A stretch of 64,000 bases of DNA. Origin: Chlorocebus sabaeus. Its lineage: Eukaryota; Chordata; Mammalia; Primates; Cercopithecidae. Below the pieces are notes generated by a model, which was not told the DNA's origin, searched no databases, and saw only the letters and a list, made by a program, of their open reading frames with translations. The position numbers were made by a program, and so were the translations under genes. How positions within the stretch are numbered: position 1 is the stretch's first letter; the number at the start of each line of letters is the position of its first letter. The stretch lies in assembly GCF_047675955.1 (NCBI RefSeq), contig NC_132919.1, positions 66,630,816 to 66,694,815 on the forward strand, given 5' to 3'. Below are positions 1 to 12,101 of this stretch, in pieces.

Positions 1-16
1 CCACTGCCTGGCCTGT

Positions 17-272
17 TTTTTTTTTTTTTTCTTTTTTGAGATGGAGTGTCACTCTGTCGCCCAGGCTAAAGTGCAGTGTGTGATCTCAGCTCACTGCAAC
101 CTCTGCATCCCGGGTTCGAGTGATTCTCATGCCTCAGTCTCCTGAGTAGCTGGTATTACAGGCATGTGCCACCATGCCCAGTTAATTTTTGTATTTTTAC
201 TAGAGATGAGGTTTCACCATGTTGGTCAGGCTGGTCTTGAACTCCTGGTCTCAAGTGAATTGCCTGCCTGGG
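17..272 (-). repeat. Alu, 5'-truncated, in HEXIM2 intron
   Basis: Oligo-T followed by the reverse complement of an Alu, ending within the left monomer near 272. Bases 1-13 are the end of a further Alu cut by the window edge. Both lie in the intron after the first HEXIM2 coding exon. Confidence 0.9.
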
Positions 273-537
273 TCCATTCAAATTATAAACCAAAAACTCT
301 TCTTCCTGCTTCAGACTTGGTTCATGGCCTGGACAAAACGCAAACATTCAACCCAGTCCCTCCATGCCCTCTTTGAACTTGAGGTCAAGGCAATGTTCAG
401 TTGTCAGAAGGCCCTAAGTTTAAACCCTGGGTCTGTTGCTTGTAGACAGCATGATTCTGGAACAGGTATTTCAGGTCTCAGAACCTTGGCTTCTGGGAAT
501 TGGAAGTAATTCCTGCCTGAAAGGGTTACTAGGATTC

Positions 538-835
538 CTTTTTTTTTTTTGGAGACAGAGTCTCGCTCTGACGCCCAGGCTGGAGTGCAACTGCGAGATC
601 TTGGCTCACTGCAACCTCTGCCCCCTGGGTTCAAGTGATTCTCCTGCCTCAACTTCCCAAGTAGCTGTGATTACAGGCATGCACCACCACCACCCCAGGC
701 TAATTTTGCATTTTTAGTAGAGACAGGGTTTCGCCATGTTGGTTAGGCTGGTCTCGAACTCCTGACCTCAGGTGATCCACCCACCTAGGCCTCCCAAAGT
801 GCTGGGATTACAGGTGTGAGCCACCGCACCCAGCC
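538..835 (-). repeat. Alu, full length, in HEXIM2 intron
   Basis: Complete inverted Alu, from oligo-T to the terminal gagccaccgcacccagcc, between the left edge and the first HEXIM2 coding exon. Confidence 0.92.
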
Positions 836-1017
836 AGTTACTAAGATTTCATAAGCTAGCATAGACTGGGATTCCGGCCTATTGCCTAGTGCATAGTAGG
901 GACTCATCAAAATATTGGTTTTCCAAATCTACCAACATATCTGAGACAAGAAGTTTGGATCTCAGCTGTGGGACCCATGCTCGGGGTACTCGGGTGGGCA
1001 GGAGGGCAGGGGCTTAC

Positions 1018-1083
1018 CTTGGCCTCCTCCAGGGCTACTGGTGACTCTGCATTACAGGCGGTCTGGTTCGGAGTGGCCATCAT
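1018..1083 (-). CDS. HEXIM2: HEXIM2, first coding exon (partial gene)
   Basis: HEXIM2 is a nuclear inhibitor of P-TEFb that works with 7SK snRNA, overlapping HEXIM1 in role. Only its N-terminus is here: 22 codons starting MMATPNQTACNAESPVALEE, which I recognise as HEXIM2. The exon runs from a CAG acceptor (exon begins 1111) to a consensus donor after 1018 (AAG|GTAAGC) and ends in phase 0, with 28 nt of 5' UTR before the tandem ATGATG. The functional parts of the family (basic 7SK-binding region, PYNT motif, cyclin T-binding coiled coil) lie on later exons beyond the left edge. The gene is co-oriented with HEXIM1 about 12 kb away, consistent with a tandem-duplicate pair. Unlike HEXIM1, its coding region is split by an intron near the N-terminus. 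Confidence 0.92.
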
Positions 1084-1949
1084 CTTCCGTTCCAAATCTT
1101 TCAGCAGACACCTGGAACTAGTGACACCTGCTTTGAACAACATCAGAAATCCAAGTTCTGAAGGAACGTTCTCAGGAAGACTCTGGCTGCCCAGAATTGT
1201 TTGCCCAGGCAGCGGCAGCCATTTTGTACCCCAGCTCTTCATACCCTTATTCTCAAATGCAAGCCCCGAAGGCTGCCTCCACCACTGGTTTTCACACCTC
1301 CAGCCAGCAAGGGGCCAAATGGGATTCAGGGGCCGTCTTCCCTGTCCTGCTCCTCGGGTCTCTCACCAGGGCTCATGTCCTGTACTGTCCTCCTGGAAGT
1401 CATCGAGGCCCAGGCTGGCAGCCAGGAAGCCAGGTGTAAGCTTTGTTTCCCCAACCACCAAAGGGGAAAAGGAGGACTGCCTGGGGAGGCTGGGAGTGCA
1501 GCGGGGCTGCTGCTGCCACGGAAGAACATGGAGCAAGCTCAGGAGTCCTTTCCCACTGTCTCCGGGGCCTCAATCTTGATGCAGCCCTGCACCCCCAACC
1601 TTCTCCCCAAGCTGGGCTCCAAAGGCCAGAAGCACAGCTGGGACCTGGGCCAAGCCTAGTGCTGAGGCCTTTTCCTCTAAGGTCATGGCCTGCCTCCCTC
1701 CTTCCTCTCAGAAAGGGAAACAGGGGAAAGGGGAAAGAGGTCTTTGCGCTACATGCAGCTGAGCGGGAAACCCAACTGGGATAAGGATGGATTTCTTGGA
1801 AGAGGGGAGATAGTCATGGAAAGAGGTTTTGCAAAAGTGGAACTGACCTATTCGCTGTCAAGGGCTATGCACACCACTACACCTGTGTGTCTTTCTGTGC
1901 GACTGCCTGTCGGTGCAATTCCCAACGCCTCAGCCCTACCTCTTGCTGC

Positions 1950-2990
1950 AGTTGCAGCAGCTGTAGTCAAGCCGCTCAGGCCACTAAGATGGGGGGAGGA
2001 GAGAGCCTGGACGCGCGGTGCCTGCTGGGGATTGTAGTTCTTCTAGCCTGAAAAGCGATCCAAGCGCCTGTCACGTCAACAGCCACACCCGAGACTCCGA
2101 AACCCATCTACCCTTGAGCGGGGACAGACTGCGCGTGCATCGCTGCCTTCTTTGATTGGTCAAGCCTTCTGCCAATATTCTCACTTTTGGCAACGATTAG
2201 CTGTGAGGAGGCACAACTGGACCCGCCTTCTCCGAGCTCAATTAAAGAGTTCATTGATGGCGTTAATCTTTACGGGGCAGAAAAGAGATCCGGCTAAGAT
2301 GGGCGGGGCAGTATGCGCGGAGGGATCCTTGGCCTTTGAGGAAGGCGACGAGAAGATCGGCGGCCATCGCCGCCATTTTGGGCTGGGAGGAGGCAGCGGA
2401 GGGACTCGCTGCGCAGTGAGAGCACCCCGTGGGGGGTGGTCCGGGCGCGGGGAGAGGCCGGGCCGAGTGGGCTGCCTGAAGTGGCGGCGCCGGGAGAAGG
2501 CGGGAAGTGGGACCGGGGGCCAGGGAGGGTGAAGGTTGGAGTCTCCCCGGCCGAGCCCGGTCCTCAAAATGTCCCGGCAACCCCGCAGCCTCGCCTTTCA
2601 CAGAGTGCGGGGTTCTTCGGTAATTACCGCGTGTTTCCCGAGACCCTAGCACGGGAGAGGCTGGTGAAACGGCTCTCCTCTGCCGTCCTTCCACAGGGGC
2701 GCGGATCCTGAGGCCGAGCTCTGTCAACTTCCCTCCCCACCCCCATTCGGCCTGGGTATGGCGGCGAGGTCCCGCACAGAGGGACTCCCACTTCGACTGG
2801 AGAAGTGGGGGCGACGCCAGATTCCAGAGACTGGCGCCGCGGGGGAGGGCGGAGGTCGCAGGTCTGGCCGCAAGTCGGCGTGGCAGTCAACTGGAGGCTC
2901 CGAGAGCGGAGATCCCAGTGCACCCACCTTACCTCGCTTACACCAAAGCGCCATCTCGCCGCCTGGGGTGCGAAAAACCACGGCCGTCTT
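1950..2990 (-). promoter_or_regulatory. HEXIM2: CpG-island promoter of HEXIM2, possibly bidirectional
   Basis: A dense GC/CpG block directly upstream of the HEXIM2 coding exon. It holds YY1-like motifs: CAAAATGGCGGC on the minus strand near 2369-2380, and several AAGATGG. There are GC boxes and no TATA box. A good minus-strand donor after 2933 marks a first exon. The GC-rich domain extends 600-900 bp past that exon in the transcribed direction, so initiation could occur at several points or on both strands. Confidence 0.7.
2933..2990 (-). other. HEXIM2: Putative non-coding first exon of HEXIM2
   Basis: On the minus strand a strong donor (AAGCGAG|GTAAGG, exon ends at 2933) lies in the CpG island, upstream of the acceptor at 1111. 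Exon start is not defined by sequence; 2990 is a guess. It contains an upstream ATG at 2954. Confidence 0.5.
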
Positions 2991-3999
2991 AAACTACTGT
3001 AGCAACCACTAATTCCCCCTGGGACCAGCTAGATAGGGGCACGTGGAAACCTTCACGAGCCCGGTGCCTGAAGGTCTCTGAGGCTCTTGCCCTCAAGATC
3101 TCTCCCATTCAGCCCCGATTCTCCGGACACCCTGACCTAGCATGTCGCCAGCCTGTTGGTGAAAACCCTGAAGTGTGCTGCCCCACTTCTCTTGAAGGTT
3201 TACACCAAAGGGATGAGGTTTTGTGCTTTACAGGCTTGGGGCACAAAGTCGGAGTCACTGCGGCTCCGAAATAGAAATGGAGTTGCCCATTTCGTATGCT
3301 TCATCAACATCTGCTTGCATTTTGAAATCCGAGTCTTAACTTTTACAAAACTTGTAGAGAAATGGCTGCCCTCCTAGAGGGAAAAACGAACTACAGTAAT
3401 TCCAATTCCAGTGTAATAATCTTCGTAAGGCTACAGAATCTTTCCAGTTTAAAGATTTTTTTTTCCCCACAGACTAAACAAAATCAGAGTATTTTGTGTT
3501 CTACTGATGCATTGTTAATAGGTAACCTCTATTTTGAAATTCCAAGTAATTGAAAGATCATTTTTGTAGATCCTAAATGCTACCAAAATAGAAGTTGCAG
3601 TTTTTATCTACTTAATATATATAGCGTTTAAGAGATGAGAAGACCTGCTTTGAAAGAATAAACTCTTAATCTTACAGTATAGCTGTAGCAGCTTCTTAAA
3701 GATTGAAGTTTGATGTGAAGTTCTTTTACTGAATTGCAGGTTAAACCATCTTATTTTCTACTGCTTGAAATCTAAATCCAGAGAGATTTGTGGCTCAAGG
3801 ATATCTTCAAATAAAAGTTTTGTTGCTAAAATGTCAGTTAAAATTATGGCTAGGTAGGTTCTGAAGTAGGAGAGGCTTTGACGTAGCAGGGTGACTGGCA
3901 GTGAATTTTGTGGGTACCTTGTGATGAGTGTCATTATCAGTTACAAATGGTCAAAACATGCCTAAGCCTTCAGCCTTACTAAAAGTTTTCCAAAACTTG

Positions 4000-4264
4000 G
4001 CCCGGCACACTGGCTCACCTGTAATCCCAGCCCTTTGGGAGGCGGGGGCGGGTGGATCACCTGAGGTCAGGAGTTTGAGACCAACCTGGCCAACAAATAC
4101 AAAAGTAGCCAGGTGTGGTGGTGCGTGCCTGTAATCCCAGCTACTCGGGAGGCTGAGGCAGGAGAATTGCTTGAACCCAGAAGGCACTGTTTGCCATGAG
4201 CCTCTCACCATTGCACTCTAGCCTGGGCGACAGAGCAAGACTCCGTCTCAAAAGAAAAAAAAAG
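4000..4264 (+). repeat. Alu
   Basis: Alu in plus orientation with a small internal deletion in the first monomer and an A-rich tail. Confidence 0.9.
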
Positions 4265-4809
4265 TTTTCCAGAACTGAAGTTCTGCTGCTCCTATTAATA
4301 ATTTTTCTTCAGTTGGAGTGACAACTCCATAGCGTTAACTTTTTTCGCTCTGCTCGCCAGATATCTTACAACTGGATTACAAAATAGGATCATCATTGAC
4401 TAGGGTCCTCAATCCAAAACTGGAACCACTTACTCCTAACTGAAGCTTCAGTACATTTGATCCCTACCGTGGGTTGATTTTTTACCTACATATGGCATGT
4501 TGCCTCTACACTGATCAAGAGATGTGAGCTTTAAAAAGCTAACTAACTTGGTGGGACTTAAATAGTCATAGGAGCAGAAAAGGGGTTTAAAGATGATCTT
4601 TGTGGGTCTTCTGTCAAGAATTTAATGGGGGAGGATCCTAGACATTTGTGATTCATCCTCCATTATAATCTAGTGAAACTTTTGAATGCTACTGAGTGGC
4701 AAATACGGTACCAGCAGCAGAAATTTGTTAACTCATTTGTAAATGAAAGTTACTGTCCTTCAGGTTGACCCATAAGCTTTTCCATTCTTTGCTAAGAAAA
4801 ATTGGGAAT

Positions 4810-5384
4810 AGGCCAGGTGCAGTGACTCACGCCTGTAATCCCAGCACTTTGGGAGGCCAAGGCAGGAGGATCACAAAGTCAGGATTTGAGATCAGCGTTG
4901 CCAATATGTTGAAACCCTGTCTCAAAAAAAATAGGCCGGGCGTGCTGGCTCAGGCTTGTAATCCCAGCACTTTGGGAGGCCAAGGCGGGCAGATCAGCAG
5001 GTCAAGAAATTGAGACTGTCCTGGCAGACATGGTGAAACCCGGTCCCTACTAAAAATACAAAAATTAGCTGGGTGTGGTGGTGCACGCCTGTAGTCCCAA
5101 CTACTTGGGAGGCTGAGCCAGGAGAATCCCTCGAAACGGGGGAGGGGGCGCGTGGAGCAGAAGTTGCAGTGAGCTGAGATCATGTCACTGCACTCCAGCC
5201 TGGGCGACAGAGCGTGATTCCATCTCAAGAAAATAAAAGAAAAAAAATTAGCCAGGCGCAGTGGTGGGCGCCTGTACTCCCAGCTATGAACCCGGGAGGC
5301 GGAGGGTCCAGTAAGCTGAGATCGTGCCACTGCACTCCAGCCTGGGCCACAGAGCGAGACTCCGTCTCAAAAAAAAAAAAAAAG
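4810..5384 (+). repeat. Three head-to-tail Alu pieces
   Basis: A free left monomer (4810-4932, ending in oligo-A) is followed by a full Alu (about 4932-5247), then by a right-monomer-like fragment (5248-5384) with its own A tail. The last piece lacks most of the first half. Confidence 0.85.
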
Positions 5385-5644
5385 TAAAATTGGGAATAAA
5401 ACCAGCATATTAATGGCCTCCTGGTTATCTAAAGAAAACACAGGACTGAAGGACTGAAAATTAGGAACTCCAAGCTCTATTTCTGTGTGTGCTGCCATTG
5501 ACTTGGTTGGCTTGGCCAGAGGCCAAATACTGATGATGAGGCCAAGCTGGTCATTTTGTTGCTTAGTCTGTTGTTCATCTACTGTTCAACCAGACTTTCA
5601 ACTTCCTCCTCAGCTGTCCCCTCTGAGATGAGTTGTGTTATGCT

Positions 5645-5702
5645 TTTATGACAAATTCTACAAACTCATGTTCTTTATGACAAATTCTACAAACTCTATG
5701 TT
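5645..5702 (+). repeat. Short tandem duplication, 29-bp unit
   Basis: The unit beginning tttatgacaaattctacaaa occurs at 5645 and again at 5674, nearly identical. Confidence 0.8.
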
Positions 5703-6172
5703 CATAAGTTTCCTCATTTGAAAATGGTATCAGTGCTGTGTCCCTCATAAATACCTAGAGGAGTAACTAGTCTTAAGTCGCTATGTAAACACCTACTTCC
5801 TGTAACTTTGTTATATGAGAACTTCACAACCAATGCTTCAAAGATCATTGGGGCAGTTGGAAAGCCTGCCTTACCAAAGTGTGGCCTTAGTTGTCCATAG
5901 CACCACAAAAGAGCCATCCAAGTAGGCTGAAGGAGGATCAGTCTCTCAGGGTGCCCACTGGTTGTTTCCATGAAGTCATGGATGCTCATTTTGCCTGATG
6001 GCCAAATCCTAGGGACCAGTGACTATGTGTGAGTAGGATTTATTGACAGAGGTAGGAGTTATTTATTTTTCCTACTGCCTGTATAATTGCAGAAAAGGAC
6101 TGATTCTTTACAGTGATTCCCCCTCTTTGGGATGAAGATGCTTGCTTCTCTTTGGTTTCCACAGTTAATCAA

Positions 6173-6186
6173 TTTTTTTTCTTTTT

Positions 6187-6232
<46 letters not shown>

Positions 6233-6512
6233 AGGCGGAGTCTTCACTCTGTCACCCAGGCTGGAGTGCAGTGGCTCGATCTCGGCTCACTGCAAGCTCC
6301 GCCTCCCGGGTTAGCGCCATTCTCCTGCCTCAGCCTCCCGAGTAGCTGGGACTACAGGCACCCGCCACCGCGCCCGGCTAATTTTTTGTATTTTAGTAGA
6401 GATGGGGTTTCACCGTGTTAGCCAGGATGGTCTCGATCTCCTGACCTCGTGATCCGCCCGCCTCGGCCTTCCAAAGTGCAGGGATTACAGGCGTGAGCCA
6501 CCGTGCCCGGCT
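6173..6512 (-). repeat. AluY-like copy with a very long poly-T
   Basis: Inverted Alu whose tail is an almost pure T run, uninterrupted for about 43 nt from 6189 to 6231. A long unbroken tail and low divergence indicate a young insertion. Confidence 0.92.
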
Positions 6513-7434
6513 CTTTTTTCTTTTTTTTTTGAGATGGAATCTTGCTCTGTCACCCAGGCTGGAGTGCAGTGGCGCGATCTTGGCCCACTGCAACCTCCAC
6601 CTCCTGAGTTCAAGCGATTCTCCTGCCTCAGCCTCTTGCGTAGCTGGGATTACAGGCACTTGCCACCATGCCTGGCTAATTTTTGTATTTGTATTTTATT
6701 TTATTATTTTTTATTATTTTTTTGAGACAGAGTCTCACTCTGTTGCCCAGGCTGGAGTGCAGTGGCATAATCTCAGCTCACTGCAACCTCCGCCTCACGG
6801 GTTCACGCCATTCTCCTGCCTCCCGAGTAGCTGAAACTACAGGCACCTGCCACCATACCCGGCTAATTTTTTGTATTTTTAGTAGAGACGGGGTTTCACC
6901 ATGTTAGCCAGGATGGTCTCAATCTCCTGACCTTGTGATCTGCCCGCCTCGGCCTCCCAAAGTGCTGGGATTACAGGCGTCAGCCACCGCGCCCAGCCTA
7001 TTTTATTTTTTTTGAGGTGGAGTTTCGCCTGGTTGTCAAGGCTGGAGCGCAATGGCATGATCTCAGCTCGCCACAACCTCCGCCTCCCAAGTTCGAGCGA
7101 TTCTCCTGCCTTAGCCTCCTGAGGAGCTGGGATTATAGGCATGCGCCACCATGCCCAACTAGTTTTGTATTTTTAGCAGAGATGGGGTTTCTCCATGTTG
7201 GTCAGGCTGGTCTTGAACTCCCGACCTCAGATGATCCTCCCGCCTCGGCCTCCCAAAGTGCTGGGATTGCAGTCAATGAGCTACCGTGCCCGGCCTGTAT
7301 TAGTATTTTTAGTAGAGATGGGGTTTTACCATGTTGGCCAGGCTGTTCTCGAACTCCTGACCTCAGGTGATCTGCCCACCTCGGTCGGCCTCCCAGTGTG
7401 CTGGGATTGCAGGTGTGAGCTACAGTGCCTGGCC
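6512..7434 (-). repeat. Nested Alu cluster (one Alu split by two others)
   Basis: An inverted Alu begins at 6512 and breaks off near 6705. Two complete inverted Alus follow (about 6708-6999 and 7000-7294). The missing half of the first (tagtatttttagtagagatg to the terminal cctggcc) resumes at 7295-7434. The order of insertion can be read directly. Confidence 0.85.
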
Positions 7435-7605
7435 AGTTAATTTTTCATGCTCCTTTGTTTAGGCCCCAACATCCTGTTCTTGATTTTTTTTTGGCGAAAA
7501 TTTGGCCAAAGATTGAAACTTTGCCTCCTGGAGCATATATTTTGCTCCAGTTGCAAAGTATGATTACTATCCTTTGGTCAGCAGTTTAGGGCTAAATTTG
7601 ACATT

Positions 7606-8185
7606 CTTTTTTTTTTTCTTTTTGGCACGATCTTGGCTCGCCACAACCTCTGCCTCCCGGGTTCAAGCAATTCTCCCTGCCTCAGCCTCCCAAGTAGCTG
7701 GGATTACAGCAGCTCACCACCACACCCGGCTAATTTTTGGAGGTTTTTTTTTTTTTTTTTTTTTTGAGACAAAGTCTCACTCTGTCACCAGGCTGGAGTG
7801 CAGTGGCGCAGTCTCGGCTCACTGCAACCTCCACCTCCTGGGTTCAAGCGATTCTCCTGCCTCAGCCTCCCGAGTAGCTGGGATTATAGGCGGGCGCCAC
7901 CATGCCTAGCTAATTTTTTATGTATTTGTAGTAGAGATGGAGTTTCACCGTATTGGCCAGGATGGTCTCGATATCTTGACCTTGTGATCTGCCCACCTTG
8001 GCCTCCCAAAGTACTGGGATTACAGGCGTGAGCCACTGTGCCCGGCCAATTTTTGCAATTTTAGTAGAGATGGGGTTTTACCATGTTGGCCAGGCTGGTC
8101 TCCAACTCCTGACCTCAGGTGATCTGCCCATCTTGGCCTCCCAAAGTGCGGGGATTATAGAGCCGTGAACCACTATGCCTGACAA
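7606..8185 (-). repeat. Nested Alu pair
   Basis: An older inverted Alu (7606-7744) is interrupted by a complete younger inverted Alu (7745-8047) and continues at 8048-8185, ending gaaccactatgcctgaca. Confidence 0.87.
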
Positions 8186-8615
8186 CATTCTCTTTTTTTA
8201 AAAAAATAACTTTTATTTCTAGCCTCAATCATTTACACTTTGTGTGAGAAAGAATAAAGTGGAATTGTTATTGCAGTGATGTTGTGCAAATGTGAAAAAT
8301 AGTACTTTCCCCCAAAAAACAAACCTCAAAACCCCACAAACTCAAGTGTACTTGAGTACTTAATTTTCACATACTATTTAACTGTAACCAACTTTTCCAC
8401 CACACTGTTGTGAATATTTGTTGCTAGCTGTTACGGGTATAAGTGATCAAGGGAACAACTGATGCATTACCTAATGCTTGACTAAATATAGCTAGCTTAT
8501 TTACCTTGAGTAGGTAGACTATTTGGTTGTGGCTTTCGTTGTTTAAGTCTGTGGAGTCCCTCTTTGGTTTCTCTAACTTTTGCAGTCATTAGGGCAGAGT
8601 ATATTTATTTACATT

Positions 8616-9058
8616 TCTCCAAGCAAAGTCTTGCTCTTTTGCCCAGGCTGGAGTACGGTGGTGCAATCTCGGCTCACTGCAACCTCCACCTCCCAGGTTC
8701 AAGCAATTGTCCTGCCTCAGCCTCCTGAGTAGCTGGGATTAGAGGTGCCCGCCACCATGCCTGGCTAATTTTTGTATTTTTAGTAGAGACAGGATTTTGC
8801 CATGTTGGCCAGGCTTGTTTTGAACTTTTGACCTCAAGTGATCCATCTGCCTCAGCCTCCCAAAGTGATGGGTTTACAGGTGTGAGCCACCATGCCTGGC
8901 CTAAATTTACTTTTTAATAGAAAGGAGGCTGGTCTTTGTTGCCTGTGTTGGTAACTATGTTGCCTAGGCTGGTCTCGAGTGCCTGAGCTCAAGTGACCCT
9001 CCTGCCTCGGCTTCCCAAAGTGTTAGGATTACAGGCATGAAGCCACTGTGCCTGGCCT
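8616..9058 (-). repeat. Alu plus an old Alu/FLAM fragment
   Basis: A complete inverted Alu occupies 8616-8902. A diverged half-Alu (8903-9058) follows, with the AluJ-like ctcgagtgcctgagctcaag. Confidence 0.85.
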
Positions 9059-9407
9059 GTCTAATCTTTATTATGCCTCCCCTCTTTAGAGATACCTAGT
9101 ATATTTTTCAGAACTAAACCAATCTGGAACTCCCTGGCTCTCTCTCCTAAAACTCTGAAGTCTAAAGGACCCTGTCTCCTAAGGGCTCTAAGAAAAGCTG
9201 TCCAGCTAGTTGTGTCAGTTTGGGAAGCAGTTTTTCCTGATTGAATACCTAGGCCCCAGTAGGAAAAAGGGAACAAACTGAAATTGCTAATTTGTAAACC
9301 TGGTCTTTTGAGCAGCTCAGTTAAAATGCTTGACAGAGGACTTAAGTGAAAGGCTAGCATGGCCTTGGGGATCATTTGTCATCAAAGCCCCCTGTTTAAT
9401 ATAGGTA

Positions 9408-9735
9408 AATCAGCTGGGTGTGTTGGTACCCGCCTTTAGTCCCAGCTACTCAGGAACCTGAGGTGGGAGAATCACTCAAGCCCAGGAATTTGAGGCTGCA
9501 GTGAGATATGATAGTGCCACTGCACTCTAGCTTGGGCAACTTGGGCAACTAAGGGAGACCACAGCTTTGTTTTTTTCCAATTTTTTTTTTGGAGACGGGG
9601 TTTCACCATGTTACCCAGGCTGGCCTCAAACTACTGAGCTCAAGCATTCTCCCCACCTTGGCCTTCCAAAATGCTAGGGTTACAGGTGTGAGTCACCAGG
9701 CCCAGCTGAAACCCCAATTCTCAAAAAAAAAAAAG
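9408..9735. repeat. Old Alu fragments in opposite orientations
   Basis: A plus-strand AluJ-like right half (9408-9562) carries a duplicated ttgggcaac. An inverted half-Alu follows (9580-9705), then an oligo-A remnant. Divergence is higher than in neighbouring copies. Confidence 0.75.
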
Positions 9736-9738
9736 CTT

Positions 9739-10642
9739 TATTATTTTTTTGAGACAGAATCTTACTCTGCTGCCTAGACTGGAGTGCAATGTGGCATGAT
9801 GTCAGCTCATAGCAACCTTTGCCTTCCGAATTCAAGTGATTCTCCTGCCTCAGACTCCCGAGTAGCTGGGATTACAGGCACCCACCACCATGCCCAGCTA
9901 ATTTTTTTTTTTTTTTTTTTTTTTTGAGACAGAGTCTCCCTGTATCACCCAGGCTGGAGTGCAGTGGCGGAATCTCGGCTCACTGCAAGCTCCGCCTCCC
10001 GGGTTCACGCCATTCTCCTGCCTCAGCCTCCCGAGTAGCTGGGACTACAGGCGCTGGCCACCTCGCCCGGCTAGTTTTTTTGTATTTTTTTTAGTAGAGA
10101 CTGGGTTTCACCACGTTAGCCAGGATGGTCTCGATCTCCTGACCTCTTGATCCGCCCGTCTCGGCCTCCCAAAGTGCTGGGATTACAGGCTTGAGCCACC
10201 ACGCCCGGCCTTTTTTTTTTTTTTTTTTTTGAGACGGAGTCTCACTGTGTCGCCCAGGCTGGAGTGCAGTGGCACGATCTCAGCTCGCTGCAAGCTCTGC
10301 CTTCCGGGTTCATGCCATTCTCCTGCCTCAGCCTCCCAAGTAGCTGGGACTACAGGCACCCACCACACCCAGCTAATTTTTTGTATTTTTAGTAGAGACA
10401 GGGTTTCACCGTGTTAGCCAGGATGGTCTCGATCTCCTGACCTTGTGATCTACCTGCCTTGGCCTCCCAAAGTGCTGAGATTACAGGTGTGAGCCACCGC
10501 CCCCGGCCAATTTTTGTATTTTTAGTAGAGACAGGATTTCACCATGTTGGCCAGGCTAGTCTGGAACTGCTGACCTCAGGTGATCCACCTGCCTGGGCCT
10601 CCCAAAGTGCTAGGTTTACAGACGTGAGCCACTGCACCCGGC
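9739..10642 (-). repeat. Nested Alu cluster with an AluYR-type member
   Basis: An inverted Alu starts at 9739 and is interrupted at 9905 by two complete inverted Alus (9906-10209 and 10210-10508). Its other half resumes at 10509-10642. The first inserted copy ends gcttgagccaccacgcccgg, the variant typical of Old World monkey AluYR. Confidence 0.87.
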
Positions 10643-10937
10643 TTTTTTTTTTTTTTTTTTTTTTTTTTTTGCGGAGTTTCACTCTTGTTGCCCAGGCTGG
10701 GGCTCACTGCAAACTCTGCATCCCGGATTCAAGTGATTCTCCTGCCTCAGCCTCCTGAGTAGCTGGGATTACAGGCATGCACCACCACGCCCGGCTAATT
10801 TTGTATTTTGTATTTTTAGTAGAGATGGCGTTTCTCCATATTGGTCAGGCTGGTCTCAAACTCCTGACCTCAGGTGATCTACCCACCTCAGCCTCCCAAA
10901 GTGCTGGGATTATAGGCATGAACCACCATGCCCGGCC
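10643..10937 (-). repeat. Alu
   Basis: Complete inverted Alu with a T tail of about 28 nt and a short deletion in the first monomer. Confidence 0.9.
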
Positions 10938-11040
10938 TAACTTTTTTTTTTTCTAAATTAAAATATAGGTAACTAATTCTCCTCTCTGCCAGGAGAGCAA
11001 TATGCTAGTTAAATATTTCAATAGAAAGTGTAGAACTAGG

Positions 11041-11943
11041 AGACTGGGTGCAGTGGCTCACACCTGTAATCCCAGCACTTTGGGAGCCCGAGGCAGGCGG
11101 ATCATGAGGTCAGGAGATCGAGACCATTCTGGCTAACACGGTGAAACCTGGTCTATACTAAAATTACAAAAAAATTAGCCTGGCATGGTGGCGGGCGCCT
11201 GTAGTCCCAGCTACTTGGAAGGCTGAGGCAGGAGAATGGCGTGAACCCGGGAGGCGGAGCTGGCAGTGAGCCGAGATCGTGCCACTGCACTCCAACCTGG
11301 GCGACAGAGCAAGACTTCAACCCCCCCATCCCCCACAAAAAATGTGTAGGAATAGGCTGGGCTTGGTAGCTCACAATTGTAATTTTGGGAGGCCGAGGCT
11401 GAGGAGGGCGATTGCTTGAGCCCAGGAGTTTGAGACCAGCCTGTGCAACAGGGTGAAACCCTGTCTCTCAAAAAAAAAAAACCAAAAAAAAACAAAAAAA
11501 AAATAGCTAAGCATGGTGGCAAGTACCAGCTACTCGGGAGGGTGAGGTGGGAGGATCGCTTTATCCTGGGAAATGGAGGTTGCAGTAAGTCCAGATCACG
11601 ACACTGCACTCCAGCCTAGGAGACACAGAGAGACCCATCTCAAAAAAAAAAAAAAGCCGGGTGCAGTGGCTTATGCCTGTAATCTCAACACTTTGGGAGG
11701 CTGACACAGGCAGATCACTTGAGGTCAGGAGTTTGAGACCAGCCTGGCAACCATGGCGAGACCCCATCTCTACTAAAAATACAAAAATTAGCCAGGCGTG
11801 GTGGTGTGCGCCTGTAATCCCAGGTACTCGGGAGGCTGAGGCATGAGAATCGCTTGAACCCAGGAAGCGGAGGTTGCAGTGAGCCGAGATCACGCTACTG
11901 CACTCCAGCCTGGCGACAATGAGACTCCATCTCAAAAAAAGAA
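11041..11943 (+). repeat. Three Alus in tandem
   Basis: Three plus-strand copies lie end to end: 11041-11342, an older AluJ-like copy at 11353-11655, and 11656-11943. Each ends in its own A-rich tail. Confidence 0.9.
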
Positions 11944-12101
11944 GTGTAGAAAGTATTAATACAAAATTGAAATTTTGAATAAGCCTCATCATTGTAAGAA
12001 TATAAATGCAAAATAAGGTAAAATGCTAGTGCCTTTGAAAGCAAAATTCAGACATGCATAGCTTAAGGTAAACTGATGTAATGTATAAGAGTTACTTATA
12101 G

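Noticed and set aside
1197..1439. An 80-codon frame reading FAQAAAAILYPSSSYPYSQ
   Set aside because: It looked protein-like, but it starts at TTG, matches no family I know and lies in the HEXIM2 first intron. I treat it as chance.
968..1579. A 203-codon plus-strand frame beside HEXIM2
   Set aside because: It is the antisense shadow of the HEXIM2 exon and continues through non-conserved sequence.
6059..6247. A lysine-rich 62-codon frame
   Set aside because: Translation of an Alu poly-A tail.
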